NCBI GenBank assembly: GCA_963693315.1
Contig: OY856186.1
Coordinates: 133,661,784-133,725,783, forward strand
Direction of reading: 5' to 3'
Length of the DNA: 64,000 nt
Origin: Diogma glabrata
Lineage: Eukaryota > Arthropoda > Insecta > Diptera > Cylindrotomidae
Both the position numbers and the translations under genes were made by a program. The notes beneath the pieces are model-generated. The model searched no databases and was not told the origin of the DNA. It worked only from the letters and a program-made list of their open reading frames with translations. Positions 47,934 through 60,850 of the stretch are shown here, one piece after another (the stretch's first letter is position 1; each line of letters opens with the position of its first letter).

Positions 47934-48146
47934 TTATTTTATTTTTTCAATTAGTTTCAAATTATGATTTATTTCCCCGCAATCACTAAGAACACTTTTG
48001 GCTGCCATTATATATGACTTTCCCTTTGCACTTTGGTTTGTTTGTATTGCTAACACGCCTAAATTATTCAAAGCTGCTCCATGCGATCCATCAATACTAA
48101 TACATAAGCGTAGGCAACGGCGTGCTAAATTAAAATCTCCGGTTGT
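47934..48146 (-). CDS. TTC8: Terminal exon of a host TPR protein, TTC8/BBS8-like
   Basis: A 71-codon minus-strand exon ending at a TAA (47934-47936), preceded by a good splice acceptor (TTTTCTTCATTTTAG, AG at 48148-48147). It encodes TTGDFNLARRCLRLC ... HGAALNNLGVLAIQ ... AKGKSYIMAAKSVL ... NLKLIEKIK. The GD.xLA..C.RL...H..A.NNL.VL pattern is a tetratricopeptide repeat and resembles the C-terminal TPR of TTC8/BBS8, a BBSome subunit that works in cilium trafficking. Codon use is balanced and it is unlike any TE protein here. Upstream exons should lie at higher coordinates. None was recognised in the remaining 16 kb, so the intron is long and TE-filled or continues outside. The symbol rests on remembered similarity. 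Confidence 0.62.
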   Translation of the reverse strand, partial: TTGDFNLARRCLRLCISIDGSHGAALNNLGVLAIQTNQSAKGKSYIMAAKSVLSDCGEINHNLKLIEKIK

Positions 48147-48148
48147 CT

Positions 48149-49470
48149 AAAATGAAGAAAATAATCATATCAAAACGGAAATTAGCTAAATATTTGAATG
48201 TTGCAGATTCTGTTTGTAATACATTGTTAATTTTGGATAAAAAAAACTTGTTTTTGTTAAAATGTTTTCGAAGAATATGTTCCTACTAATTTGATAATTG
48301 TTTTGTTGAACCGTTCATATAACATGAAGTTATATAGCTCTAAAGTAGATGCTTTAAAGACGATAACATTAAAACTGAAACCTTTAAAAATTCGGAACGG
48401 TTTAAAGGTTAAATAAACTAACAACTTATGAAACTAAATATAACTACAATTTAACACTTATTAATTACAGAAGATTTGAGGTAAGCATAATTTTTACCAT
48501 ATACCATATGTGTTTTAGAATTCTTAAAAAATTATCCAATTTATTATTATTAACCTTTATACGCCATTCGGCTTAGTAAAACGGTCAACCTTTCTGGAAA
48601 GACCTAAGTATTAAATTCGTGATCAAATTTGCAAAGTCTGACCCTACTAGTTTAGAAATTTCTCGACGTTTTGGGTCATATGACCGGTCATGCGGAGCAT
48701 AAATAAGATAATCGTTTTCATACATTTTCGCTCGTAAATAGCTCAGTTTGAGTGATAGTGAGTGAAATTTTTTGAAAATCGACTTGATTACAGCTTCTGT
48801 ACTTCTGAATAATAGGAACAGTTGAAAAATATCAGTTTGTTGATAATCCGCTACGTACCGTTAATCAACGGTAAGTTTAAGTCTTTTTTTGACATAAACT
48901 GTATCTATTAAGAAAATAATTAAATAACATAATTTTACGGAGACTCGAGTGGCATTCTGTGAAGTTATTTCGATGAATTCAGCTTTAGTCACGGATAATG
49001 AATTCTAGCTTGGAATGTAGGGTCATCCGTTGTGCTGTTTTGGTTCAACTGTATGCAAGATCTGGAGGAGTAATATTCTGTTTCATCTATTACAATACTT
49101 CTTAGTACGAAATGATATAGTCGGGGAGGCGAGCAACAAAAATGGCAAGCACTTTCTAAAGACTAGTTTTTTATTGTTACGTCACATTTGTGGAGTAAGC
49201 AAATAGCCTGCCGTCAGTCATCCGGCTTCGTTAGCGTTTGGCGCGGTGCAAGTACTTTCTAAAATCTGAATTTTAGTATACAGATGAAGAATATTATTAT
49301 AATCACAAAATACAGTCAGTCAGTATATTTCTGTAACAGATGTTAACAGTCGCAAATAAAAGGTTACGCATTGCTTTTCTGTAATACGGGGCGTACTCAT
49401 TATATATTAAAATTGTATAATTTTAAAGTTCAATAATAAAATTAATGAAATCATATATGTACAGATATTC
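48149..49470. other. Probable intron with TE scraps
   Basis: 48585-48700 holds GAAAGACCTAAGTATTAAAT ... TTTCTCGACGTTTTGGGTCA, which also marks the outer end of element B (15733-15820). 48805-48900 resembles the 5' region of the LINE at 29 kb. 49130-49275 contains two AGTACTTTCTAAA/AGCACTTTCTAAA words. No exon was recognised. Confidence 0.5.
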
Positions 49471-49474
49471 GAAA

Positions 49475-50175
49475 AACTGGCAATGGCTTCATTATTAAGT
49501 GGATTATTAGCCAATACCTTAACTATTTTGAAAATAAATTTATTCTGCCTAATTCAATTAAATATCAAAATTTATATGGGATTTTTTGCATTAAATTTCT
49601 AGACAATACTTTGTGTAAATTCATAGAATGGGGAACATTTCTATTCTAATTAACATCCTAAGTCACGGGAGTGGAAGTGGAGTTTTTTCTGCGAGAAACT
49701 TCAAAACCATACCTTTGAATTTAAAAAATTCCAATTACTTCTTTACTTACTTGAGTTTAATTGATCTCAAAAATCCAATATCAAAATTTAGTTATTTTGT
49801 ATTCAATTTATTTTGATGACATATTTTTATTATTTAATAGAACTTTTCGGCAAATTGAAATTTTCAAAAATTATTTAAATAAAATTAAGAAAAAGATACA
49901 ATTTATTCAACTAAAAGATACATTTAATTAAAATTGAAAAAGACAACATTTTGGGATTAGACCATATCAAGAAATCAAAATAGTTTTGGGTTTAAAATTT
50001 ATAGAAAATCTACTACAACTGATATTACAATACACTCTAGTTCAGACCAGCCGTATTCTCAGTCTGCAATGTCTGCTTCATTCGTAAATAGATTACTTAG
50101 TATTCCAATGAATCATTTAGATTTCCAGAATGAATTAAACCCAATTAAATTAATCAATTATTAAATTTAATAGAC
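49475..50175 (+). pseudogene. Penelope-like element fragments (plus strand)
   Basis: 49475-49560 matches the TTAAGTG...CCTTAACTATTTTGAAAATA text of the RT region (51680-51730). 49835-50160 corresponds to the RT-to-linker segment of the PLE at 50.5-51.5 kb (FRQIEIFKNYLNKI ... KIYRKSTTTDITI ... YSQSAMSASFVNRLLSIPMN, in broken frames). Heavily degraded. Confidence 0.75.
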
Positions 50176-50320
50176 ATGGCTAAATATATAATTTACATAA
50201 ATGTAAAAAATATATATTATGGAATTGGTCTCCAAGTTGGTTATTAATTAAATAATTATTAAATTTGTAGATTTAATAAAAATGTTTTATTTTTCTAACA
50301 ACTTTTTATAAAATATAAAA

Positions 50321-50362
50321 ATCAGACCGGTTTCAGATATATATATCTATCATCAGTGAAAA
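50321..50362 (-). ncRNA. Hammerhead ribozyme motif of the PLE family (best copy)
   Basis: On the minus strand: CACTGATGA, a stem II made of AGATATATATATCT, then GAAA, CCGG, TC and TGA. This has the exact core CUGAUGA...GAAA. CA before the core pairs with TG after the cleavage site (UCA/UGA), followed by a T-rich internal loop and further pairing, as a type I hammerhead needs. Stem III is only CCGG, which is self-complementary, so cleavage would work best in a dimer, as reported for PLE hammerheads. Confidence 0.7.
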
Positions 50363-50508
50363 TTTTTTATATTTATGACAATATTATTTGAAAATTTGTT
50401 TGTTTCTAAAAATATGCATACTAAATTAAACATAAAAAATTTTTAAAACAAAAATTGAAAAGATTAAAATTAAGAGAAAGATAAGAACAAAAACAATAAA
50501 GAAAAATA

Positions 50509-51540
50509 TTAATTTATAATTAAATTGTACAAAATATTAGAACAAAATGATAGTTGTTCATTCAAAATTAAAAATGGTGACTTCTTAGTAGCTTTATATA
50601 TTTCAAACTCTTCCATTGAATCCATGAGAGGATCTTTGTTACAACAATGTAAAACTTCAAAATTATTTTCAAAACTTGTATATGAATGATTTTCATCGAC
50701 TAGATGTTGAGCAAAAATAGATTTTATATTTTGAATGTTTTTTCGTTTAGGTAAATGTTCTGAAAATCTGGTGATGCATTTTCTACCTGTTTGGCCAATA
50801 TAAAATTTATTACAGGAATCACAATTTATTTGATAAATTCCAGTGCATTCTTCTAGTTTAGGTTTTTCTTTGAATTTGAAGTTTTTATATAGACTGTTTA
50901 TTGTTTTGAAAGAAATTTTAAATTTATATTTTTTAAATTGATTAACTATTATGTTGGGTAGTAAAATAGTGTAATTTATAGAAATATATTTTACATCTGT
51001 ATTAGTATTCAATCTGTTTATAGAACTATGGTTATTTATTCTTTTTGAATTTCGACTTAATATTTTATCAATAATATTTGGGTTGTATCCGTTATTAATA
51101 GCAATAAATTTAATTGTGTTTAATTCATTCTGGAAATTTAAATGATTCATTGGAATAGTAAGTAATCTATTTATAAATGAATTATAAGCTGACATTTTTT
51201 GAGAATATGGATGGTGTGAGCTAGAGTTAATTGTAATATCAGTTGTAGTAGGTTTTCTATAAATTTTAAACTCAAAATTGTTATTATTCTTTGATATGGT
51301 TAAATCCAAAAAGTTTAACATGTTGTCTTTTTCAATTTCAAGAGTAAATTGTATCTTTTTGTTAATTTTATTTAAATAATTTGTGAAAATTTCAATTTGC
51401 CGTGAAGTTCCATTAAATAATAAAAATATGTCATCAATGTATTTTGAATATAAAATAATCAAATTTTGATATTTATTTAAATTAGAAAAAACAAATATAT
51501 TTTCAAAATAGTTAAGGCTAATAATCCACTTAATGTTGAA
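50509..51540 (-). CDS. Penelope-like polyprotein, C-terminal RT + GIY-YIG (5'-truncated, frame intact)
   Basis: About 340 codons without interruption. It begins just before the RT active site (YSKYIDDIFLLFNG). It continues with FTLEIEKDNMLNFLDLTI, IYRKPTTTDITI, SAYNSFINRLLTIPMN and a linker, then the GIY-YIG domain GIYQINCDSC ... FYIGQTGRKCITRFSEHL with all signature residues (GIY, YIGQTG, Arg, His). Upstream RT motifs are missing. The first 18 codons of the open frame (51594-51541) are probably not PLE but the opposite-strand partner. Confidence 0.85.
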   Translation of the reverse strand, partial: FNIKWIISLNYFENIFVFSNLNKYQNLIILYSKYIDDIFLLFNGTSRQIEIFTNYLNKINKKIQFTLEIEKDNMLNFLDLTISKNNNNFEFKIYRKPTTTDITINSSSHHPYSQKMSAYNSFINRLLTIPMNHLNFQNELNTIKFIAINNGYNPNIIDKILSRNSKRINNHSSINRLNTNTDVKYISINYTILLPNIIVNQFKKYKFKISFKTINSLYKNFKFKEKPKLEECTGIYQINCDSCNKFYIGQTGRKCITRFSEHLPKRKNIQNIKSIFAQHLVDENHSYTSFENNFEVLHCCNKDPLMDSMEEFEIYKATKKSPFLILNEQLSFCSNILYNLIIN

Positions 51541-52073
51541 CCTTGAAGAATACAGGAACTTTAAGTGATTGCAAAATTCTTGAACTAATATCATTAATGA
51601 AAATTATTTTAAATCAAAATTATTTTACTTTCAACAAACAATTTTTTAGTCAAGAAGAAGGACTTGGAATGGGTTCACCATTAAGTGTATTACTATCCAA
51701 TATATACCTTAACTATTTTGAAAATAAATTTGTGAAATTCGATGAAAATCGTTCATATACAAGTTTTGAAAATAATTTTGAAGTTTTACATTTTTGTAAC
51801 AAAGGTCCTCTCATGGATTCAATGGAAGAGTTTGAAATATTTAAAGCTACTAAGAAGTCACCATTTTTAATTTTGAATGAACAACTATCATTTTGTTCTA
51901 ATATTTTGTACAATTTAATTATAAATTATTTCTCTTTATTGGTTTTGTTCTTATCATATTTTACAATTTTAATCTTTTCAATTTTTGTTTTAAAAATTTT
52001 TTATGTTTAATTTAGTATGCATATTTTTAGAAACAAACAAATTTTCAAATAATATTGTCATAAATATAAAAAA
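51541..52073 (+). pseudogene. Penelope-like element copy with internal deletion (plus strand)
   Basis: Encodes RT motif 4 (QEEGLGMGSPLSVLLSNIYL) and then jumps within FVKFDENRSYTSFENNFEV into the last part of the GIY-YIG gene, so the RT active site, linker and nuclease core are deleted in frame. The frame ends with the usual LNEQLSFCSNILYNL and a membrane-like tail of 3' UTR origin. It continues after the Helentron-like insertion (52075-52960) at 52961. Confidence 0.8.
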
Positions 52074-52074
52074 G

Positions 52075-52960
<886 letters not shown>

Positions 52961-52992
52961 AAATTTTCACTGATGATAGATATATATATATA
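52961..52992 (+). mobile_element. PLE 3' fragment (ribozyme 5' half)
   Basis: AAATTTTCACTGATGATAGA continues the plus-strand PLE of 51541-52073 and carries the CTGATGA core. It is interrupted in the stem II TA run by the hAT element at 52993-53977. The other half resumes at 53978. Confidence 0.8.
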
Positions 52993-53977
52993 TTAAGCTT
53001 GTCAGATTTTTTTTGGAGGCATTCCGGGCCGGAAAATCCGGGCGATTTTTTTATAAATCCGGGCGAAATCCGGGCGACAAGTGTCAAAATTTCCATTTGA
53101 AAAGCCAGGCGAAATCCGGGCGAAATCCGGGCGAAATACAAAATTTTTAAAAATCGCACAGAAAAGAAGAAAACAAAAAGACTATGTTTTTTCATAAATA
53201 ACCTTTGAAAACTCTTTATTGCTTTGAAATGTTGAAATATATTTTGTTAATAATATTTTTAATTCTGTTTATTACAGAAAGAGTTCTATGCTTAAATTGT
53301 CAACATTGTATTCAATCAATCTCCATCGAAGTCGATGACTGTCCACTCTCTTGAGTACCAAATAAACTATCAGCTCTCATTTTGTATTTTTCACTTCCAG
53401 CAACTTTTTGGAGAAAACCAGCATCTTCTTTTATTTTTGTATAAAACTCTGGACATGTCTCCTTCCAGTTGAATTTACCATCAATTGTGCCCGAACGTTT
53501 TCCAGTGTCAATTTGCCTTTTTCTTTTGTCCAAATGTCATTGATGTGAGAAAATACGCGCTCAGTTGTCGTATTGGCCGCCGCTGGGATAACTAAACCAA
53601 ACTTCACGATTTGCAGCAAACGATTGAACGAACGAGAGCACAATATATAAATTATAAAACGTTGAAATGATGTCAATTGTTTATATATTTTCATATGAAA
53701 CATTGAAAATAACACGATTTAACATGTGAAACATATTTGAATAAGAAAGATACAGATTATTGAAATTTTGACTATAAAACGAATTAATATTATATATATA
53801 TTAATATTATATATATATATATATTTTTTTTTTCAATGAACAAATGTTGGAAAAATCCGGGCGATTTCCGGATTTTGTTTAGAAATCCGGGCGTCCGAAC
53901 CGGGCGATTTTTCAGCCAAGTTTTACCAAAAAAAGCCGGGCGAGTCCGGCTTTAGCCGGGCGATCTGGCAAGCTTAA
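52993..53977 (-). mobile_element. Short hAT-type element, TIR TTAAGCTTGCCAGAT
   Basis: Ends TTAAGCTTGTCAGAT and the complement of TTAAGCTTGCCAGATCGCCC, with TA-repeat flanks that hide the target duplication. Subterminal regions carry repeated AAATCCGGGCG words on both sides. It encodes the hAT dimerisation domain only (53312-53715, minus), so it is an internally deleted derivative. Confidence 0.75.
53312..53715 (-). pseudogene. hAT transposase C-terminal dimerisation domain
   Basis: One frame reads LLQIVKFGLVIPAAANTTTE and RVFSHINDIWTKEKGKLTL, the hAT C-terminal signature. After a frameshift the next frame reads FNWKETCPEFYTKIKEDAGF and a SEKYKM tail, which completes the domain. The catalytic core and BED finger are absent. 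It differs from the hAT fragment at 7.8-9 kb, so two hAT families are present. Confidence 0.85.
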
Positions 53978-54090
53978 TATATATATATATATATCTGAAA
54001 CCGGTCTGATTTTTATATTTTATAAAAAGTTGTTAGAAAAATAAAACATTTTTATTAAATCTACAAATTTAATAATTATATTAAATTTAA
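53978..54090 (+). mobile_element. PLE 3' end (ribozyme 3' half)
   Basis: TATATATCTGAAACCGGTCT and then TTTTATATTTTATAAAAAGT match the complement of 50290-50340. This resumes the plus PLE interrupted at 52992, completing CTGATGA...GAAACCGGTC across the hAT insertion. Confidence 0.8.
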
Positions 54091-54143
54091 TAATTTAACA
54101 AAAACATTTATTTTACATACAACAATTATTATTAAAATATAAA

Positions 54144-54181
54144 CCAGACGCGTTTCAAATATAAATATCTATCAACAGTGC
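54144..54181 (-). ncRNA. Hammerhead-like motif with CGCG stem III
   Basis: On the minus strand: CACTGTTGATAGATATTTAT, then TTTGAAACGCGTCTGG. The core is changed at one base (CTGTTGA), while GAAA, the CGCG palindrome and TC are kept. Compare CCGG in the 50321 copy. Confidence 0.5.
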
Positions 54182-54464
54182 CAAATTTATATTTATGACA
54201 ATATTATTTAATAAATGAATTTGTTCTAAAAATATGCAAAATAAACATATAAAAGTGTGTAAAACCAAAACAAAAATGAAAAGATTAAAACTTATAAAAT
54301 AATAAATTTTTTTTTTTTATTGGAGGGCCTTGAGACTTGCAGTTCAAGTAGCACTGCGGCCTGAAGGTGAGAGAGTGAAAATAATAAATATGACAAGAAC
54401 AAAAAACAATGAAAAAAAACTAACAAACAAGGCTTTAATTTATAATTAAATTGTTTAATATAGT

Positions 54465-54562
54465 TTACACTTTTTGCCGTAGGCCCTTAGCGTAATTCGT
54501 TGAATAACATATTTGTTTAGCACTCGTTTTAACGTGCGTATAAAACAAGTACTAAACAAATA
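54465..54562. mobile_element. ~100 bp small insertion with terminal hairpin
   Basis: TAATATAGTTTACACTTTTT ... ACTAAACAAATATG with an internal hairpin (AACATATTTGTTTAG/CTAAACAAATATGTT). TAAATTGT occurs on both sides of the insertion and may be the target duplication. The left part is shared with 15627-15687. Confidence 0.6.
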
Positions 54563-54595
54563 TGTTAAATTGTATAAAATATTAGAACTAAATAA

Positions 54596-55640
54596 TTTAG
54601 TTTTGAGTTTAAAATTTATAGAAAACCTATTACAACTGATATTACAATTAACTCTAGCTCGCGTCATCCATATTCTCATAAAATGTCTGCAATTATTATT
54701 CATTTGTAAATAGATTGCTTACTATTCCAATGAATCATTTAAATTTATATAAATTTATAGCTATTAATAACGGTTTCAAGCCAAATATTATTGATAAAAT
54801 ATTAAGTCGAAATCCAAAAAAAATAAATAATCATAGGTCTATAAACAGATTGAACACTAATAAAGATATAAAATACATTTCTATAAATTACACATATTCA
54901 CTACCCAACATAATAGTTAATCAATTTAAAAATATAAATTTAAAATTTTTTTCAAAACAATAACAGTCTGTTTAGAATTTTCAACTTCAAAGAAAAACCT
55001 AAACTAGAAGAATATAATCTGGCGTTTATCAAATAAATTTTGACTCCTGGGATAAATTTTATACTGACCAAACAGGTAGAAAATTTATCAAAAGATTTTC
55101 GGAACATTTACCTAAAAGAAAATCATTCTTAATATAAAATCAGTTTTTGCTCAACATCTAATCAACGAAAATCCTGAATATACAAGTTTTGAAAATAATT
55201 TTAAAGTTTTACATTTTTGTATCAAAAGTCCCTCATGGATTCATTCATTGGAAGAGTTTGAAATATTTAAGGCTATAAAGCAAGTCACCATTTTTAATTT
55301 TGAAAGAACAACTATCATTTAGTTCCAATAATTTAGACAATTTAATTATAAATTAATACCTTTCTTTACTTATTTTTTGTTCTTGTCATATTTTATAAGT
55401 TTTAATCTTCTCACTTCTGTTTTGATTTTTTATGTTTGATTTATTATGCATTTTTTAGAAACAAACTAATATTTTAAATAATATTTCATATATATAAATT
55501 TTGTCACTGATGATAGATATCTATATCTAAAGATAGATATTTATAAAGATAGATATATATGATAGATATTTATATCTGAAAGATATTTATGTCTGGTCTG
55601 GTTTGTATTATAATAATAAGTTCTATGTAAAATAAATATT
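54596..55640 (+). pseudogene. Penelope-like element copy, plus strand, broken
   Basis: Frames in order give FKIYRKPITTDITI, NRLLTIPMNHLN, AINNGFKPNIIDKILSRNPK (54715-54963) and then a frameshifted GIY-YIG region (FYTDQTGRKFIKRFSEHL; Gly replaced by Asp). A TA-rich, expanded hammerhead relic lies at 55503-55600. Many shifts and stops are present. Confidence 0.75.
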
Positions 55641-56500
55641 TTTGTTAAATTATAAGATTTAATAATTGATTTATTAATAACCAACTTGGAGACCAATTTC
55701 ATAATATATATATTTTTTACATTTATGTAAATTATATATTTAGTCTATACCACATGTCTATCAAAGCCAATTAAATTTATTAATAATGAATTGAATCCAA
55801 CTGTTGATGAAATTGTATGTCTTAGTCCAAAAAGAACAAATAATCATGGTTCTATAAACAGATTGAACAATAATACAGATATAAAATATATTTTCATATA
55901 AATTACACAAATTGTTACCCAACAAAGTAGTTATTCAATTTAAAAAATATAAATTTAAAACTTCTTTCAAACCAATTAATGTGAAAAAACTAAAGAAAGG
56001 CCTAAACTAGAGGAATGCTCTGGTATTTATAAAATAAATTGTGATTCCTGTGATAAATTTTATTCTGGCCAAACAGGTGGAAAATTCATCAACAGATTTT
56101 CGGAACCTAAAAATAAAAAAATCCTTAATATTAAATCAATTTTTGTTCAACACATCAATGAAAATCATTCATATACAAGTTTTGACAATAATTTTAAAGT
56201 GTTACATTTTTATAACAAAGGTCCTCTCATGGATTCAATGGAAGAATTTAACATCTATAAAGCCATTAAGAAGTCTTTTAATTCTAATTTTTATACAATT
56301 TAATTATAAATAAATTTTTCTTTATTGTTTTAGTTTTTGTCATATTTTTGAAAATTTTATATCTTATCTTAAACAAATTATTTGTTAAGTAATATTGTCA
56401 TTAATATAAATTTTTTCATTGAAGATGAATATTGCCCGAAACGCGTCTAAATATGTATTTTAAAATAAAGTTGTTAGAAAAATATATTTCATATTTTTAT
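55641..56500 (+). pseudogene. Penelope-like element copy, plus strand, with end block
   Basis: 55641-55790 is the inverted form of the end block at 50176-50300. 55800-56310 encodes linker and GIY-YIG remnants (CDSCDKFYSGQTGGKFINRF; Ile replaced by Ser), ending in FYNKGPLMDSMEEFNIYKAI. The 3' region carries a motif at 56417-56447 reading CATTGAAGATGAATATTGCC then CGAAACGCGTC, a diverged hammerhead with the CGCG stem III. Confidence 0.75.
56417..56447 (+). ncRNA. Hammerhead-like motif with CGCG stem III (plus strand)
   Basis: TTGAAGA in place of CTGATGA, a short interval, then CGAAACGCGTC. The GAAA-CGCG-TC block is intact and matches the copy at 54144. Confidence 0.45.
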
Positions 56501-56574
56501 TAGATTATTATATTTATTAATTTAATATCATTTAATAATTTAATATTTAATTTAATAATAAAACAATATCATCA

Positions 56575-56790
56575 AAAGATCCACCCCATGCTATAATTCC
56601 GTAATTTAATATAGGCTGAAATAATGCTTTATATACAGTCAACAGATCTTGTATGTTCAAAATTTTTTTTAGGCTGTAAATAAATAAATTTTTCATCTAC
56701 GATGGTTGTACATTTTAATTCCTAAATGTTTTGCGCTGTCACTACTGAGCAATTCCACGTCATCGCAACAGCATTTGTTCTAGCATGTGA
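56575..56790 (-). pseudogene. Third LINE family: RT C-terminal fragment
   Basis: On the minus strand the frame reads DDVELLSSDSAKHLGIKMYN and, after a shift, ILNIQDLLTVYKALFQPILN and YGIIAWGGSF. The xLGIxID and VYxALFQSILxYGIIxWGG patterns are typical of the thumb and C-terminal part of non-LTR reverse transcriptases. The sequence is unlike the two LINE families at 29-35 kb (IRPCMEYCC). It abuts the left end of element C. Confidence 0.75.
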
Positions 56791-57621
56791 CCTGACCCCC
56801 TCTGATTTCGATCAAATTTCATATACAGATAGCCAATGACAAAATAAAAATATAATTTCTTTCAAAAAATGAAATTTCGCTCTATGGATGACACAGGGTG
56901 GCGGCAAAGTTTTAGGGGTTTGCGAAACATGGGTATCTTTTAATATCGATTGCTAACGATTGACTAAACCGATTTAAGTCATTTATAGCTCATTTGAAAG
57001 GTAATTGATAGGACTTATGAAAAAACTCACTTAAAGTTTTGTAATAATTTTTTAAAAGTGTGTTAAACTTAAAAAAACATTCAAAGATGGCGCTGTTGGG
57101 GGTACCCTCACTTTTACCACTTTTTTTCCAGAGAAAACATGTTTAATTAGTTTGTAATCTAAAACGAAAGTTTCCTAGGTACATAATTTCTCGTTTTAAA
57201 AATAAAATTTTTACAAAATTTTCATTTCCTTTTTTTTTTAAACAAAGTGAATCGTCTATTTAACTCAACCCATCGGAATTCTTGTTTTATAATAATTTAA
57301 TGACCATTTAACTATTTTAAGGATACAAATTAAGTATTTGAGGTTGTGAATGCTTTTTACATTATTTATCTTTTCATCCATTTATACCTGTCCGAAATTA
57401 ATTTTAAAGGCATGGAAAAATCAAGTACCGTACTTTGTTACCTGTTGATGATAATACCTGTCATAAAATGAGAGCACAGTAATAAAAATAATAGTCTTTA
57501 GAGATATTTTGAGCGTATAGCATCATTACTACATTCAGTTGTCAATTTTGTTTAAAAAATATTTGTGTTGTGTTAGCAAAGAAGCTTCAAAGTGTTTTAA
57601 TAGTTAAAATAAGGTTTTTTA

Positions 57622-57794
57622 TGAGTAAATATCATTGTTTAAAACCATTTGATATCGGCAAGTGTTCAAAAACTTTAAAAAATGTTACACCTGAAGTTCA
57701 GAATAAATTACGTTCGATAAACCTTGTCGACCATTTCATATTAAATCGAGAGGAAAAAGCAAAAATCTTAGGTGACCATTTCCGATTTGTCTGA
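57622..57794 (+). pseudogene. N-terminus of a long-TIR transposon protein (degenerate Zn finger)
   Basis: From the ATG: MSKYHCLKPFDIGKCSKTLK, then NVTPEVQNKLRSINL. It aligns by eye with MFECCCNPFGKRNHKRKKML...LRSVTG at 60418 and with the finger at 19069: C, PF, then Cys/His, then a LxxVTxxxxxKL stretch. The distal CxxC pair is replaced by NREEKA, so zinc binding is lost. It lies in the left arm, which is where a TIR-proximal transposase gene would start. Confidence 0.55.
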
Positions 57795-58477
57795 AAATGC
57801 GTTAATAGATTCGTGTCAAATCGGGAAAAAGCGTCTAAAATCGGGAAAAATCAAAAAGGGACTGCTTTTCGAAAATTCACAGCTCTTTCATTTTTTATCC
57901 GATTTGCGTCAACAGTATATCGTTGGAAAGGTAATTTAGTCTGCTTTAAGATAAATTATTCAAAATTTATTGTTGCCTAACGAAAATGGTCAAAATGTTA
58001 GTTTTAATATATTTTCACCCTTCGGCTCAAAACCTTACCTTTAATTTTTTTTTTTTTTTTAAAGGTCAACAAATTGCCTTTTCAACGATACACTGTTCTT
58101 GATGGTATCTTGATTTGTTAGGTTTTTATTAAGTTTTTTTATGGGATATGCCATGAATTTTCACTACAAAGTTTTACCCAATGAGTAAAAAATCGACCAT
58201 ATTCTCTATTCGTTCACAGATAGCTAGCTTCGCTCTTCGGCAATATTGATTGTTTCGACAAAATCTATATTTAATCCACACGGGTGAATGACATCTCACG
58301 TAACCTTTCACCTCTAAGTTAAACAAATTATCGATTTTCTTGAATTTTCGATTTTATTATCTGTATGAATACACTATTTATTTATTTATTTAATCAACGA
58401 TGGAAAACAGGCCGGGACCTGATTCTTGCCCATTAGTAACACAAATCTTAAGACTATTAAGAGCATTAAAAAAAAAG

Positions 58478-59959
<1,482 letters not shown>

Positions 59960-60124
59960 TACAAATACATATATAGTAAAAGAAAATTAAAAAATTGAAC
60001 AAATTAAAAATTAAAAATTAAAAAATGACAGAACAGGAAATGATATGATTTAGTTTATTTTTTTTCGATCCGTAAATAGTGTTATGCAAAATATCACAGG
60101 TATTACAACTGGTTGCTCTGCGAT

Positions 60125-60418
60125 TCATTGCATGGCTTCTTGTCCAGAACGACGTTGATTTCCGGATACTTCGTCTTCCATTTGAACTGGTTGCTGAGGT
60201 TGTCGATTGGCATTCGTTCGTCGTTGTTTTTCTCCTTTGACTAATGCAGTAATTTTAATGCGGCATGATGGACATATTTTAGATTTTTCTACCAAACGAA
60301 TATTCACTGTCCGCACCGATACAACTAAGTCACCTGTTACGCTTCGTAATGTTTTAATTAACATTTTTTTACGCTTGTGGTTTCGTTTACCGAACGGATT
60401 ACAACAGCATTCAAACAT
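60125..60418 (-). pseudogene. N-terminal Zn-finger fragment of a long-TIR transposon protein
   Basis: 97 codons: MFECCCNPFGKRNHKRKK, a LRSVTGDLV segment, ICPSCRIKI, then a polar Gln/Arg-rich linker. The CC...H...CxxC arrangement equals that at 19069-18869 in element B (CCNLYGLKNH...CETC). It is shorter than the whole protein and simply ends after the linker. Orientation is opposite to the fragment at 57622, so element C holds two starts of the same gene type facing each other. Confidence 0.65.
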
Positions 60419-60710
60419 TTTTTTTATGTCTATTCAGTAAATTTCACTATATATAAAAATACAATTAATTGAATATGTTGTTTTTACATTTAAAATTCAC
60501 TATGATGGTGTTTTCCTTTACTAGTAACTTCACTAATAAAACGATTTTTTTCAATAATAAAGTTGTAATAATTTTTTTCATATATTTATTTAATATAATT
60601 TTATTAAAATAATATTTTATATTTATAGCACTACATAGCACTTATTTTTAATTTAATTTTATTCGTAAAAAATATTTTTTGTCACTTATTTTGTTTTTAT
60701 TTAACTCTAA

Positions 60711-60850
60711 ATAGTACATTATGATGCTAGGACGTAAAGCTAAAGATTTTGGACGGATGTGGAGTTTGCAAATCGAGGCGCTAGCCGAGATTTGCACCCA
60801 CATTAAGTCCAAAATAGCTTACGTCCGTGCATCATATACTATTTTTTATT
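60711..60850. mobile_element. Hairpin (foldback) mini-element, ~140 bp
   Basis: TAGTACATTATGATGC ... GGACGTAA ... GATTTTGGAC is mirrored by GTCCAAAATA ... TTACGTCC ... GCATCATATACTA around a GC-richer centre (GCAAATCGAGGCGCTAGCCG). It is not related to the surrounding arms. Confidence 0.75.

Larger units (their letters stand above)
50176..51540 (-). mobile_element. Penelope-like element copy, minus strand
   Basis: Coding region 51540-50509, then a 3' region with a hammerhead motif at 50321-50362 and a conserved end block (50176-50300). That end block recurs inverted at 55640-55790. The copy is 5'-truncated and meets a plus-strand copy head to head near 51540. Confidence 0.85.
54091..54595 (-). 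mobile_element. PLE 3' fragment, minus strand, with two small insertions
   Basis: Reads right to left: the end of the coding region (ATTAGAAC...AATTGTATAA, 54590-54563), then 3' UTR and a hammerhead relic at 54144-54181. An insertion of ~75 bp at 54308-54385 (GGAGGGCCTTGAGACTTGCA) and another at 54465-54562 interrupt it. It meets the plus copy starting at 54596 head to head. Confidence 0.7.
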
